This document shows, in pieces, positions 37,780 to 49,257 of a stretch of 64,000 nt of DNA. Below the pieces are notes generated by a model. That model saw only the letters and a program-made list of their open reading frames with translations, had not been told where the DNA came from and did not search any database. How positions within the stretch are numbered: position 1 is the stretch's first letter; every line of letters begins with the position of its first letter. The position numbers and the translations under genes were made by a program. This stretch comes from Varanus komodoensis (taxonomy: Eukaryota; Chordata; Lepidosauria; Squamata; Varanidae): NCBI RefSeq assembly GCF_004798865.1, contig NW_025335587.1:828542-892541 (forward strand), in the 5' to 3' direction.

Positions 37780-37945
37780 GGTCGCAAAGACTGAACAAAA
37801 TGATGGACGCTCCGCTCTTTATAGGCCGCGGGGGGAGGGGGAGCGGAGCTTCCCACCAAAAACTGTTAGCTGGCAATCTTCTGGCCAAAGGCACTGCACA
37901 GGCGCAGCACCCATATGTGTGATGCACAGAGGGAACGACGAAGAA
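37780..37945 (-). repeat. DIRS inverted terminal repeat, 5' end of element
   Basis: This is the start of the element on the minus strand, about 165 bases. Its complement matches 34643-34812 in inverted orientation, including the GC-rich stretch and the cctataaagag box. The outermost bases (gaagaa on the plus strand) are reproduced at the junction inside the internal complementary region. Confidence 0.88.
37815..37826 (-). promoter_or_regulatory. TATA-like box in DIRS 5' terminal repeat
   Basis: On the minus strand the sequence reads ggcctataaagag after a C-rich tract. It sits about 270 bases upstream of the gag-like start, in the repeat that is expected to act as the element's promoter. Inference from position and motif only. 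Confidence 0.45.
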
Positions 37946-38436
37946 CATTTTTAAAACAATTAGAATCTTAGCATTCCTTCCCCCACCTGTCGTCATAAAT
38001 ATACGGTCCAATCACGGATACATTGCAAGAGGTTGCAGACTGCCTACAGTAGCCCTCAAATTTGCATATAGCTGAACTTTAAAGGAGTCTTTTAAAAAGT
38101 TAAATGCTACAGAAGACTATCAGAAAGGTATGCTTTTACAAAGTTGAGACTTTGTTTTAAGTTTAAGGTGGGTTTTTTTTCCCTCCGTTGAACATGTTTC
38201 TCTTTAGTTAGGAAAAAATACGGCTTAGTGTGAATAATGTCTATTTCTTTCAGAGCCATAAGATGTAAACTAATCTGGGTAGCTGGAGAAACATGGCTGC
38301 ACTAAATTCTGAGTAACAGACCTTGAAAAAGAGGCAACTCTGTCTGCAAGAATGATTTCATTCATAACTTTTTTTTAACACTCTAAGATTCTTCTTTCTC
38401 TGATAACCATTAGGATTTCAGACATGAAAAATAATG

Positions 38437-38495
38437 CCAATGTAATCCTATGCGGGTTTACTCAGAAATATGTGTGCATAGTATTGCAGCCTTAA
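38437..38495. repeat. Short copy of the 'aatcctatgc' dispersed repeat
   Basis: Reads gtaatcctatgcgggtttac, tcagaaatatgtgtgcatag, tattgcagcct. Same family as 30.6 kb, missing its centre. Confidence 0.45.
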
Positions 38496-38927
38496 TGTGC
38501 TGGAATGAAAAAAATGCCAAAAAAAGTAGCAACATTTCCTGAAGCTATAGGTTCCAAGTCATTGAAAGTCTATTTACCATATGCTTGATGGACCCAAGGA
38601 ACAAGAGGAATCCTTGCATGAATGCTTATGTGCAGATGCTAGAAGTATGGAGACCTGTGAAGAATAACACTGAAAGGAGCTGGAGCTCAGGGCCTGCCTC
38701 ACTCATTTTTTATTTCTTTCTGGAAAATCATCTTGGCCTTGTAGCAGGAACAATGGAAGGAACTCTGGTTCACAGGTGGGATATAATATACACTAGATAT
38801 ATTATGGTTTGGCAAATCATTTGTATAAATAATCTAGCATCCAAGTCAAGACTGGTAGGAAGATTTCATCTTCATCCTGCTCTTCCCTCTAGAAGTTGTT
38901 CTACCTCAGAGCATATCATTCCTGACT

Positions 38928-38995
38928 GTAGATGAAGCTGATGGGACCTGGAGCTCAAACTGGAGAGCTGCAGGTTGACTAGCCCTGGGATATCT
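38928..38995. mobile_element. Single arm of the foldback MITE, reversed
   Basis: Reads gatgaagctgatgggacctg, then ggagagctgcaggttgactagccctggg, the reversed arm of the same family, diverged. Confidence 0.4.
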
Positions 38996-40195
38996 ATCCC
39001 AGGTCTCAGATATTAATGGAGTCTTTTGAACATGATTGCCAGAGGGCTAGGATTCCACCTTGCACTGACTTCCACTGAAGTTCCATTCATTGCAATAAAG
39101 AAAAGATTCTGGAATCATTTTTCTGAGCTCCTTTAATGAAATTGGCATCTCTGACACCCCCACAGCAATTAAGATTATTCTGTCAATGGTTAAAACTCTT
39201 TAAGATCATAGGACAAAATAAAATTTGGAAAATTTGTACTGCTAAGCAGAGTACATATAAAGAAACCCAGAAAGGTTTGATGTCTGGTTTTCCTATGATT
39301 TATAAGCCTGTCAGTCAAGCAGATTTATTAAACTGAATCAAAAGCCCAAAAATATATGTGCAAGGGCTTGTACACAAGATTTTAAATGGCCCTAAATCAG
39401 AAAAAATCTGGAGAATATCCAACCAACCACTTTACTAGTCAAATTTATCGCACATCTTCACTAAGATGGTTTTCCTTGACGAATATTTCTCTAAAAGATG
39501 CCAGGCGAAGCTGAATTAGTCTGAAGGTTACACTTGGTTGCAGCGAGTAGCCAATTTCTGATGCCATGCCAAATGTATCAGAACCTCTTTGTCAGGAAAG
39601 TGGGCCAAAAACATCACAATGTGAGTCTCCAAAGCACATGGGATTTGTCAAACCCTGTTCGTGCTGGAGTCAGTTGAAACCTTGCTGCCAACATCCAGAA
39701 GAACAAAGGTGTATCTTCCGGAACATTTCTCCATGTGCAACTATTATTTTTATTCAGTGCTCACTAAAACGAGAGCCATGAAGTGGTGCAAATGTGGTTC
39801 ACAGAGGGCTGATATCAAAAGCAGGTGTGTTTGGATGCCTACCAAGGGCCCATGCCCCTGAAGGAGCTCTGTAACAAGCCCCCTGGACTGATTTCTCTTC
39901 TCTGTTGTTTGTTCTTTTGCTCTGACCCTAGCAATCACGGTCATAAGAATCAGAAGCGATAGGTGCTGCTGCACCCTTGTTCACTGGCTTTTTGCACCTC
40001 AAGCGAGCAAGGGCTAGCAATGAAGAGAAAGTAGATGGGCAACTACTGGGTAGGATGGAGAGAAGGTAGAGTCACTGAAGGTGGGGCCACCTGGTCCTCA
40101 AAAAGCTGCACCCACAGGTGCACTCAGTCCTCAGCCACGCTCGCACAGAGCATCATAACTGCTCTTATGTCTTTGTTTCTTTCACCATTTTCCAG

Positions 40196-40327
40196 GCCTG
40201 CATTGCTGTTCTCTGCAATGTCAACATGGTAATCAACAGCACCATCACGTACGGGTGTGTCAGCTGTAGCGTACTGGCCCTCCTGGCTTTAAATTGCATG
40301 CCCTCTGTGTGTCCTATAGAACTATAA
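40196..40327 (+). other. Possible terminal exon-like stretch
   Basis: A strong acceptor-like run (ttgtttctttcaccattttccag) ends at 40195. The open frame after it reads ACIAVLCNVNMVINSTITYG and continues Cys-rich to a TAA at 40325-40327. Not recognised; chance is a real alternative for 43 codons. Confidence 0.2.
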
Positions 40328-42570
40328 GAAGGTATAGAAATGCAAGAAATGATCAGGAAATAAATACCTGGAAGTGCCTGAGTCAGCACTCGGGCAGCAT
40401 GTTCTTAGTTTCTATTCAGCATTGCCAGCAAGAAGGTATTGAAAGGCTTGTCCATATGTATTAAATAATTAACTATTAAAATAGTAATGGTGGTTTTATT
40501 TCTTCTGCATGCCTTCTCTTTGAGATACATTTAAGAAACAATGTTCCTTATGCATTGAGACTATATGGCCAATTGGAAAAAAATGATGCCTGATCACAAG
40601 TGGAAGGGTTGCCATGCAATTCCTTATAAGCATCCTATTCCATGGAACAAGATCAAACCTAGAAGGTTCCTATGTAAAATGGCATGCTAAAGATACACTT
40701 CAGCTTCACGTGCTGTGTTTGCAATGGACCTCTTTGGTTTATACTAGCTAGTGCTGTGTTGAACTCCCGCCTTCCTTGTTTCCATTTGAAAGAGACCATC
40801 CTCTTTCTGTTCCAGGGTGCAGAACTTCAGTAGCCAGGGCAAAGAAAGTGTTCTTCCTTTTCATCACTCCCCAGCCATTCCCCTCCTCTTGCAAGCTGTC
40901 CAGATGCTTGCTGTTCTTGGAAAGCCCCAGAGAACTATTTCCCTTGGGGCTTTCCAGGGCTGCTGCCTACTAAGTGCCTGCGAGCAGAGAGAGACATTTT
41001 TGCTTTGTTTCTGTTAAAAGCTATTTTGATAATAATAAAATTTGAAATTCATCCTCTATCATTTTCAGACACTCAGCAGGCAGCTGCCTTTGAAATGGGC
41101 GGACCTGCTGTTTCTTCTGAAAGAACACAGAAGCCGAGCACCTTAACAAATTTCTCCAAAATTCTCACACCTCCTCACAGCTGTTGAATGCAGCTTCTTT
41201 TCCCCCCTCACCCTTAACCAATAGAAAAATTTAAATATATTTTAAAAATTAACACAAGTTTAAGTGACACCGTTCTCCCACAGACCTCTAAAATGGAGGA
41301 AAGAAAGGTCACAACCACCTGTGTAAACTAGCTGTAAGTCATGAGAAAGTTTATCCTGCCATGATTTCTTGCCCAGTTTACATGAGCCAAGAGTACCTGA
41401 GAAGCTAGATAAGTGGCAGGTTTGCATCACACTTTCTTCATGCCCATCAAAAGAAAAATTTTTCAACAATCCATATTTGCAGGTCTTCCTATTCTAAGTG
41501 AACTTTCAGAAGTATTTGTCTTCAACAATGGAGAATCTATCTATTTTTCTTCTAACATTCTCAATAGATGAACAGGAACATAACATTGTGAATGGTTAGA
41601 TTGCTGCATAACCTTATAGGATCACCTTTTCTGGTCCTTAAAATGTCAGTAGAGGCTTAGCAACAAAAAATCTTGCTTGTCAAAAGGAAGAGGAAACATC
41701 TGCTGATAACTGTGTCCTCCATATTTTTGCACTTGATATTGATGGTATTATTCTGTATATGTACATTCTATTAACTGGAATGGTTCTTACTCATGACTGT
41801 TGACCTTCCATTTCATGGTCAACATTTTGTTGTAAAATTAAAGCTACTACTTTCTCAGCTTCATATGGAAAATAGTCCAACCACTTGTTCATTTTGATTG
41901 CCCTTTTCTGTGCCATTTTCATTGCTACACATACAGTTTCCTTTCAAAATATAAACTGTATGGCTATTCTTTTATGGCTAGTGTAAATTTGCACAATAAA
42001 TTGCAATACTTGCTTGGTTTACTCTTTTAAAACTCTTTCCTAATTTTCCTAACACTGCATTTGTTCACTGCATGTTCATGCAGCTTTACAGTATATATCT
42101 CTAAGATCACTTTCTGAGTATATCCACAAGTATTCTGGGGCCAGATTTCATGGAATCCTCACACTGCATTTTCCCCTCGAGAGCATTTCCCACTTCCATC
42201 ATACAAAACCAGCACAGATTCCCAGACCCCCCTCTAGTATGGGGGAAACGGGGCCTTAAAGCTTTTCCATCTTCAGCAATCCTGATCCCCCTGCATTTGA
42301 AACCAAGGAAAATTTTCATTTTGTTTAGTTTTCATTTTTTCCCCCAAAGGAAATTGCAAGTATGGGAACCCCTAAATCAACCTCTGAACCCTACAGCAGG
42401 TAGAGTTGAAGCTCCATTCACTTTCATGTAGGGCCAAATTCAGATCAAGCCCTGCACTGCCCGTTTATGAAAAGCAAACTGACACTCAGAGGCAGAATTC
42501 TGCAATTAAGGAAGGAACCGCAGGGTTTTTGGATGCTGGCACTGAATATGTGAACTATGTATGTAATGGG

Positions 42571-42600
42571 TTTTTGTTTGTTTGTTGGTTGGTTGGTTTG
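42571..42600 (+). repeat. (TTTG)n(TTGG)n microsatellite
   Basis: Three TTTG-type units pass into three TTGG units. Confidence 0.8.
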
Positions 42601-44597
42601 AGCACTGTGTATCATTTTATCATTCTTTACACTGCGGTTCATCTGATTTCTAGTCGTCTTACCAGCCGGTTTTGATGTTACCCTTCTGAACCACTGGGGG
42701 ACATTTGCCAATTTCATCCTATCTCCTTCATTTTCTTCCCATACTAAGGATGTTGAAGAAATCCACAATGGATTTGTATGAGTTCAGATTTCTATGAATC
42801 TGACCAATGGATTCCCCTTTGAACCAGCTTTTCTCAAGTTACACATTCCATGGACCATCTTTAAAATTTCTGGACATTTTATCCCATTTAGTGAAAAATA
42901 GAATTTTAAAAGATCCGAGAATGCGCATTTCCCCTTATAGGCTAAATACAGATTTGGGGGATTTGCAAATTTTGTGTGATTTGTGCAGTTTTGGAAGCAC
43001 AAATTTGTGCAAGAGCAAACAAATGCAAGTTTGTGAACAGAAAAAAAAATATTCCATCAAGGATGATGGAATGAAAGGTGCCTGACAATCTGTGAAATGT
43101 ATACAGGATGGAATAAATGTCCCTACTACCTCCTGAAACTAAACAAAATACATAAGACCTTAAGGTCATAATGCAGAGTCATGTTACTCTTGGCTTTTGC
43201 CTTCCTAAGGTTTGTAAAATCCTCAGGCTACAGATTAGGGTGGGAGGCAGTTGCCCACATTATTCAGCTCAGGACACATTAAATTCAGAAAAAAGAAAGA
43301 AAATCAAGTGTATGTAATTTAATTTCTTATTTTTCTTACGAGTAAACTTTGCCTCTAGTGTTGACCAGTTAATACTACACCATGGTCAACAAACAAGAAA
43401 CCAAATCTATACCAGTATTAATATCTTATTATTGAATTTTCCCTGAAGCACAACCATCCTGGAAAGTAGTGGGGATACCTAAGCTAACAAAACCTGAAAG
43501 GTTTTCAGAATTCTTTATTCCAGATATTTCATCTTGCTAGAGTTGCCATTATTGTGCTAGACTTTGTAAAGTACCATATTAAAATATGTTAGGATTATTT
43601 TTAGTGCATTCAAAGGTGGAAGTATTCATTCCCAAAATGGTATTGCTAGGTCATGTGTATAATTGCTGTGTAAGACAGCATTTAAAAAACCTAAAAATAA
43701 AATACTTACTTGGCTATGACTTCAATTTACTGTAAATAGGAATGCTTCTTGCCAAACTATATTCCAGAAGAAGAAAAATAAAACACCATGTCCGAAACTT
43801 CTCAGTTACTTTGGATAAATGGCATATGTAAAATTAGTTAGAATGAGAAACAAATTTGATCAGGCTTTTACAAACTGAAGAGTAACATTGCAACTGGATT
43901 TGATTCAATATTTGTACAATCAGTCATGTATAATATGCTAACCACATTACAGATCGGTGAGGAAATAAATTATCCGAGCATTAACAACCTCTCTGCAAAT
44001 TTTTTGTATATCAAGGACTTCCCAAGTCAAATTAATTAATTTAAATAATTTATTACATTATAGTATTTCTATATTCTTTCAATTTGCCCATCACTAGGTA
44101 GCTCTCTAAAAAAAACAAAGAGTATATGGGACAAAGAGTATATGGGAAGATCTATAAAAGCAGATAATGAAAGTAAAGGCCAAATTACATGTGAATGTGG
44201 CAAATCCATGTTTCTAAACTTGTACCTGTCTTGCTCATATTGAAAGCAAGGAGTATGGGACTCATCTAAAGAGCAAAAACTCAAGAAATAGAAGCTACCA
44301 ATGCCATTCCTGCTTGCTACTTCTTTATCTTTCCACAATCTGTCCACCAAGATAGTTCTTCCCCAGGACAGATAGTTACTTATGCATCCTATTGGCAAAA
44401 AGAAAGAGGACAAAAGGGAATGCAGGGCTGCATAAAATGCACATATGCTAATTGAGATGCTACAGATGCAAATTTAGAAATGTCAGCTATATTTCAAATA
44501 GAAATGCAGTCCATATCATCACAGTGGGTGACCTTTGTTTCCTGCCTGTATACTCTGTTGCTGCAGAGGGGCTAATCTTGATGGTCAACTTTTTTAG

Positions 44598-44745
44598 GTG
44601 GTCCTTATCTTTATTTTTATTTCCTCTTGCAAGGTGCTCAAATGATCTTACCCCTCTCTGTTTTATCCTAGCAACAACCCTGCAAAGTAAGGTGGGCCCT
44701 AAGTCAGTGAAGGACTCAAAGTAACCCATGAATGCAGAACCACAC
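44598..44745 (-). mobile_element. Truncated squamate SINE, minus strand
   Basis: The plus strand shows tcttgcaaggtgctcaaa and tcctagcaacaaccctgcaaagtaaggtggg, the body of the same SINE family in reverse. The tRNA-like head is missing or badly decayed. Confidence 0.55.
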
Positions 44746-47700
44746 TCTTATTGGCAATTTATAACTTTGGAGTGTAGATTTTTCCTTTCCTAACAAGTAT
44801 TCTAATTCATCTTGCTCTGAGCTCTTGTGACATGGGAAGAGTTGCGGTAATGGTGGAAGAGATCTCTAGAAGTCACAAGAGGAGATCCATCAGCAAAGCA
44901 CTCTTACCCACAGTTCTTGGTGCACTTTCAAAATCTGCTCTTGAGGGTTACTTTGGAGCAGATGTGGGGCTCTGAACTGGCAGAGAAGAGAAAGAAAAAG
45001 TGCTATCATAAAAGAAGGGGTCCATTCATATGACCTTGGATTCTCTCCGATTTCAGGATAAGTCCAATTTAAAACAAAAACAGATCTAATTCCACAAAAT
45101 AAAATTAAAATATGTGAGTGGAGAGAGGGTTGCATGTGAACCAGGATTAGAAACCACATGGAAACTTGATGCTACCAATGGAGATTGGTTTGAACAACAG
45201 CCCAAAATTGTAGTGACCGCATACAAAAACTGGCTGGCTCTACTGGGTAATCAAAAGATGAACGCTGTCCAACCCCAAACTCAACAGCTTAGAGCACAGG
45301 TGTCTCTTCTCTGTACAGATGCTGCCTAGAAGACCAATTGCTGATTAGGGACCCTCCACAGGAGCCTGTATGAATGGCTGGCAATGTTTTTGACTAACCC
45401 AAGCATCAAACTCACTCTGGGAGGAGGGGCAGGACCCTTTCACTTTCTCTGGCTAGGAGCAACTTTCCCTTTTGTTGAAGGGCCAGTTATTACAGCCTTC
45501 CACCTATACATTTTCCTGCACTGTGTCAAAATTCAACCTTTAACTTTTAAGCATCAGGGAGAATTCTCTTTGGTTATCATTGGAGGCAGTTCTCCATAAC
45601 TACTCAGATTTCATGTGTGTGAAAAATCACTACATCAACATTGCGCCCAATGAAAAGAACATAAACAAAACTAAGCAATCAGATATAAACTTTAAAAGCT
45701 GTGAGTGTTTTCAAAGTTACTGCCAGTTTCCAACCCCAAACTCTCCACACGCACAAAATCTGATGTGACTACTCTCAAAATTGGATGTTTGAATCCAACA
45801 TTACAGTGGTTTTTATAGTACCTTTATGAGAAACTCTAGGGATGCTGGTCTCCTAAAAAGAACACTTAAAAAAAGAGTGAAGTGTCTTCCCATGCCAAAA
45901 TCTATGACTCCAGGCAGAATCTACCTATTAAAATGTCTCACAACCAAGCATGGCCTTATCAATCGATCAATCAATCAATCAGCAGAAATTAATTTCAAAG
46001 TAACAGTAACAGAAAGTAATTTTAAGAATGACTGCAAAACAAGATGTGCTATTGATTTTTCTAATCTGTAATCAATTCTCACAAAAACAGAATGGCATGG
46101 ATTGTACATGACAACAATGATGTTCTCCCCCCACCACCCCACAAGAGTCTTTATAAACAAAGAAGGAGCAAGCAAATGTACTTGGCTGGCACCCAAGTGG
46201 CACTAGATAATCCAGGGACATGGGTTACAAGGTGGGTTGTTTCTCTCCCAACAGGATTAACATGTTGTAAGCTGCAACCCAGAGACAGAACATCCTTGGC
46301 TTGTTTTATTATACTGACTGCCACAGGAGCAGTTGGGTGGCAAGAACCAGCAGGCCTGTTTGCTCACACTTTGTTTGCAAGAAATAAAGTTTAAAACCCC
46401 CCCAAAACCCTAGGTTGTTGTGATATACTGAATCAATCTGGGGCTACAGGAATGAATCCTAGACACATAAAATGAAAAGATCAGAAGAGGGTTGTTTCTC
46501 TAGCACCAAGACTTACTTGTGTTGATTTGAGAGGATTTTAGCTACCAAGTCTGTTTGCACAACAGGATTAACTGACTTAACTAACTGACTTAATCCACAT
46601 GCAGGTTGCAGCATGTCCAGGGCATAAGCGTACACTATTTTATATATTGGGCATTGTTATGTTGTGCAAAGTTGGTGACTTATGGTTAACCCCCCCCCCT
46701 CTTTCTCTTATCAAGTCTTGCACCCCGCTCCCAAAAAAAACAAGGTCAAGACACCAAACCATCCATGGTGCTGCAGGGCTGCAACTCTTGCTACAATTGA
46801 CCATTTTTGGTCAAGCGTCTGAATCTGTTGATCAGGTTCACCACAATTATGCCTTGGTTCTTTGCCATAATAACTGAACACCCGGAATACACATTGCCTT
46901 CGGGAGGCCATGAAAAAGAATTGGTCAAATAATGGCATTTTATTTACCACTTGATCATCTGAAATTATATTTTCTTCCACTAGCCAGCCTTTAAACCCTG
47001 AACCTGATTCCTTTCCCATATACACTTCTGCTAATGCTAATGACTTCTCCTGATAAAAAGTATGATTAAGCTGAAACCAGCAATGCCATTTTATTTTTCT
47101 CCCCCAAGTTCCAAACAGTTGTTATAAAACAACAAAACAACAATATCAGAACTTTCCTTTTAATTAGACCAATATGGAATATTCTATTATTGTACTTAAC
47201 TATTAACTTCCAGCCAATGTCGGATCAAATTCTTCCTCTGATAGAACAAGTCAAAAATCTGCTGGGACCAGATGTTTAATACCCTTTTTACTTTCTCTTT
47301 GCTACAGTCAACTAAGTGATATAGACCATCAGACAGCCATATCTTCAAAACCCAAAATGCCCCCCTCCCCATTAAGAAGGGGCCAGGTGTAACAAAATCC
47401 ATATTCTTGACTTTCAGCTCAAGCATGAAAATAGCAAGGTTATATTAACCAAGTCAGTTATTTTCTTAACAGAAACAGGCCTTGAATGAAAATAGAAAGC
47501 CAGATTCCTGAGTCTTCAGTAAATCCATTCCAGATTTCCACCAAGTGATAAGTACAAAAGTACTTCAGTTCTTGTCAGCCAAAAACACTGTATAGTAATG
47601 TTGATTTCCTAATATATCAACAAGGCCAGGTATAGGAAGCATTGGTGTAATGTGAATATCTTGCTTATGCAGAGTGACACTAGGAGTCTCCAGTGAGGAA

Positions 47701-47934
47701 AGAAAAGAAGCAGTTGCAATGTATGTACTTGTGAAACTTCAGGACATGGTCAGATCTTTGGTCTGTCTAGCTTGATACGATCTACTCCAAACTGAAGCAG
47801 CTTCCCAAGTTTTCTCTTGGAGCTGCCACTATTTCATGGAAAATCAGGTACCTGGGCTTGAATCTGGGACTGTAAACATATCTAGTAGATAATCACTGGG
47901 CTATGGTTTTCCCTCTCCTTTTGGATGCCACACC
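44746..47934. other. AT-rich sequence, nothing recognised
   Basis: Contains the ATCA microsatellite and a C9 run at about 46690. No gene supported. Confidence 0.5.
45963..45981 (+). repeat. Short (ATCA)n microsatellite
   Basis: Four to five ATCA units after an atcgatc variant. Confidence 0.75.
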
Positions 47935-48470
47935 TTAACATGATGGAGTTTGAGAGCATCAGAGAAGCTGAGAGCAGCAACAAAAGAACTAGAAAAGATA
48001 ATCAAGGGTAAGCATGTTTCACATGTTTCACCAAGACTGTCATATTCCCAACTACTATGTATGGGTGCAAAAGCTGCACAGTGAGGAAAGGTGGCAGGAA
48101 GAAATTGGATATGTTTGGAACATGGTGATGGAGGAGAGCTTTGTGAATATCCTGCCCTGACAGAAAGACAAACAAGTGGATCTTGATCAAATCCAGTCAG
48201 AAGTTGCCTGTAGGGAAAAATGATGAAACTGAGGTTGTCATATTTCAGACACATCATAAGAAAACAAGACTCAATGTAGAAGACTGTGATGCTGGAGAAA
48301 GTGAAAGGAAGAAGAAGAAAACCAACTGTGAAATGGAACTTTTTCATAAAAGAAGCCACCATCTTGAGCTTACAAGAGCTGAGCAGGACAGTCCAGGGCA
48401 GGATATTCTGAAGAACATTCATTCCTAGTGATGCCATAAGACAATTTGATGGCATGTAACAACATCAACA
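47935..48470 (+). mobile_element. BovB/RTE-like LINE fragment, 3' part of ORF2
   Basis: Although broken by stops and frameshifts, the plus strand shows the C-terminal signature of RTE/BovB ORF2 in several frames. There is a stretch reading roughly 'TMYGCKSWTVRK', then 'TNKWILDQIQSEVA', then 'LRLSYFGHIIRK..SM', then a basic stretch after 'KTVML' (lysine/arginine-rich) and a terminal 'DILKNIHS' region. This order matches the end of the RTE ORF2. BovB is abundant in squamates and is known for horizontal transfer. The copy is 5' truncated. The 184-codon minus-strand open frame over it is a shadow. Confidence 0.7.
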
Positions 48471-48723
48471 TGGCTTTTCCCATAAACAATATCCAGGCTG
48501 TTTTTTGGGGGCAGTAGAGCCAAGAAGAACAATTGCCCCAGGCTTCTCGCATGGAGAGGACTACAATGAGACTGAGACTGACAAACAAGACAATATAACA
48601 GAGATGGGGAAAGGAAGGTAGTTTTCAAGACCATGTATTCCCAGGATCTTCCCAAGTCTGCAAGATCTGGGCTGAAATTAACAAACTGAAACCAGTTACC
48701 TAGGCTGACCCACACTGAAGCCA

Positions 48724-48960
48724 TTCAAGATGCAGCTAGACAACCATCTGTTAGAGAAGCTTTAATATAGAGCCCTGTATTGCATATTGCTCTGGCTTTA
48801 TTGCTCCCTTCCAACACTACTATTTGATGTTGCTATGTTTTGAATAGCTGTTCCCCTGACACAGTGTTTTAATTGTTGTAATTGTCATTTTACTGCTACA
48901 TACCGCCTGGCTTACCTAAAGAATATCAGGACCAGGGACAATCTGGCATAATGTTAGTCT
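48724..48960 (+). mobile_element. CR1/L2-like repeat fragments
   Basis: The start (agctagacaaccatctgtta...gaagctttaatatag) matches the widespread CR1 3' motif 'ggatggccatctgtcagggatgctttag'. The rest (gttttaattgttgtaattg, ataccgcctgg) resembles a LINE/SINE 3' tail. It may be two nested fragments. Confidence 0.45.
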
Positions 48961-49170
48961 TCAAATAGCAACCCTTTGCATTCATATTCAAAACACGATA
49001 AAGGACTTTGAAATCTGTCATTTTAAGGGGAGAGTTTCAGAAACCTATATATTATGTTAAAATAAGTGGAACATAGAAATGCTGTACTTTGACTGACTCA
49101 TGCCCTGAGTTTTCATCTTGAAAGGCATAGTATTGTCCATATTATTGTAAAGAGAAAAATCCTCCATCTG

Positions 49171-49257
49171 TGGCATGAGCGGAGCCGGCTGGTGCCGGAG
49201 GTCAGACTAGATGGCCCGGGAGACCCCTTCTGACTCGCTCTGTTTTCTATGTTTCTA
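49171..49257 (+). mobile_element. Short CR1 LINE 3' end
   Basis: The stretch ggtcagactagatggcccgg, then agaccccttctgactc and ttctatgtttct, is the typical end of amniote CR1 elements, which finish in short ATTCTATG-like units. Only about 85 bases are present. It is GC-rich and little decayed compared with its flanks. Confidence 0.65.

Larger units (their letters stand above)
34617..37945 (-). mobile_element. DIRS-like tyrosine-recombinase retrotransposon, broken copy
   Basis: Reading along the minus strand, the parts come in the order known for DIRS elements: inverted terminal repeat, gag-like frame, tyrosine-recombinase-like frame, internal complementary region, inverted terminal repeat. The two ends are inverted copies of each other, and the internal complementary region joins the complements of both extreme ends. 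This sets the borders precisely at 34617 and 37945. No target-site duplication is visible, as expected for an element that integrates by recombinase from a circle. The element is clearly more GC-rich than its surroundings. No reverse transcriptase/RNase H block is recognised in its 3.3 kb, so it is a broken, non-autonomous-looking fossil with at least one major break. The terminal repeats differ by roughly 7% by eye over about 140 bases, which suggests a moderately young insertion; DIRS terminal repeats need not be identical at birth, so this is only a rough guide. Confidence 0.88.
37946..44597. other. AT-rich sequence, mostly unassigned
   Basis: Besides the short repeats at 38.4 and 38.9 kb, the exon-like stretch at 40.2 kb and the microsatellite at 42.6 kb, nothing is supported. 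A GC-richer patch at 39.9-40.3 kb surrounds the exon-like stretch. Confidence 0.4.

Noticed and set aside
47901-48455. 184-codon minus-strand open frame
   Set aside because: It lies antisense to a readable BovB/RTE-like LINE fragment and has no recognisable domain; the A-rich coding strand lacks stops on the complement.
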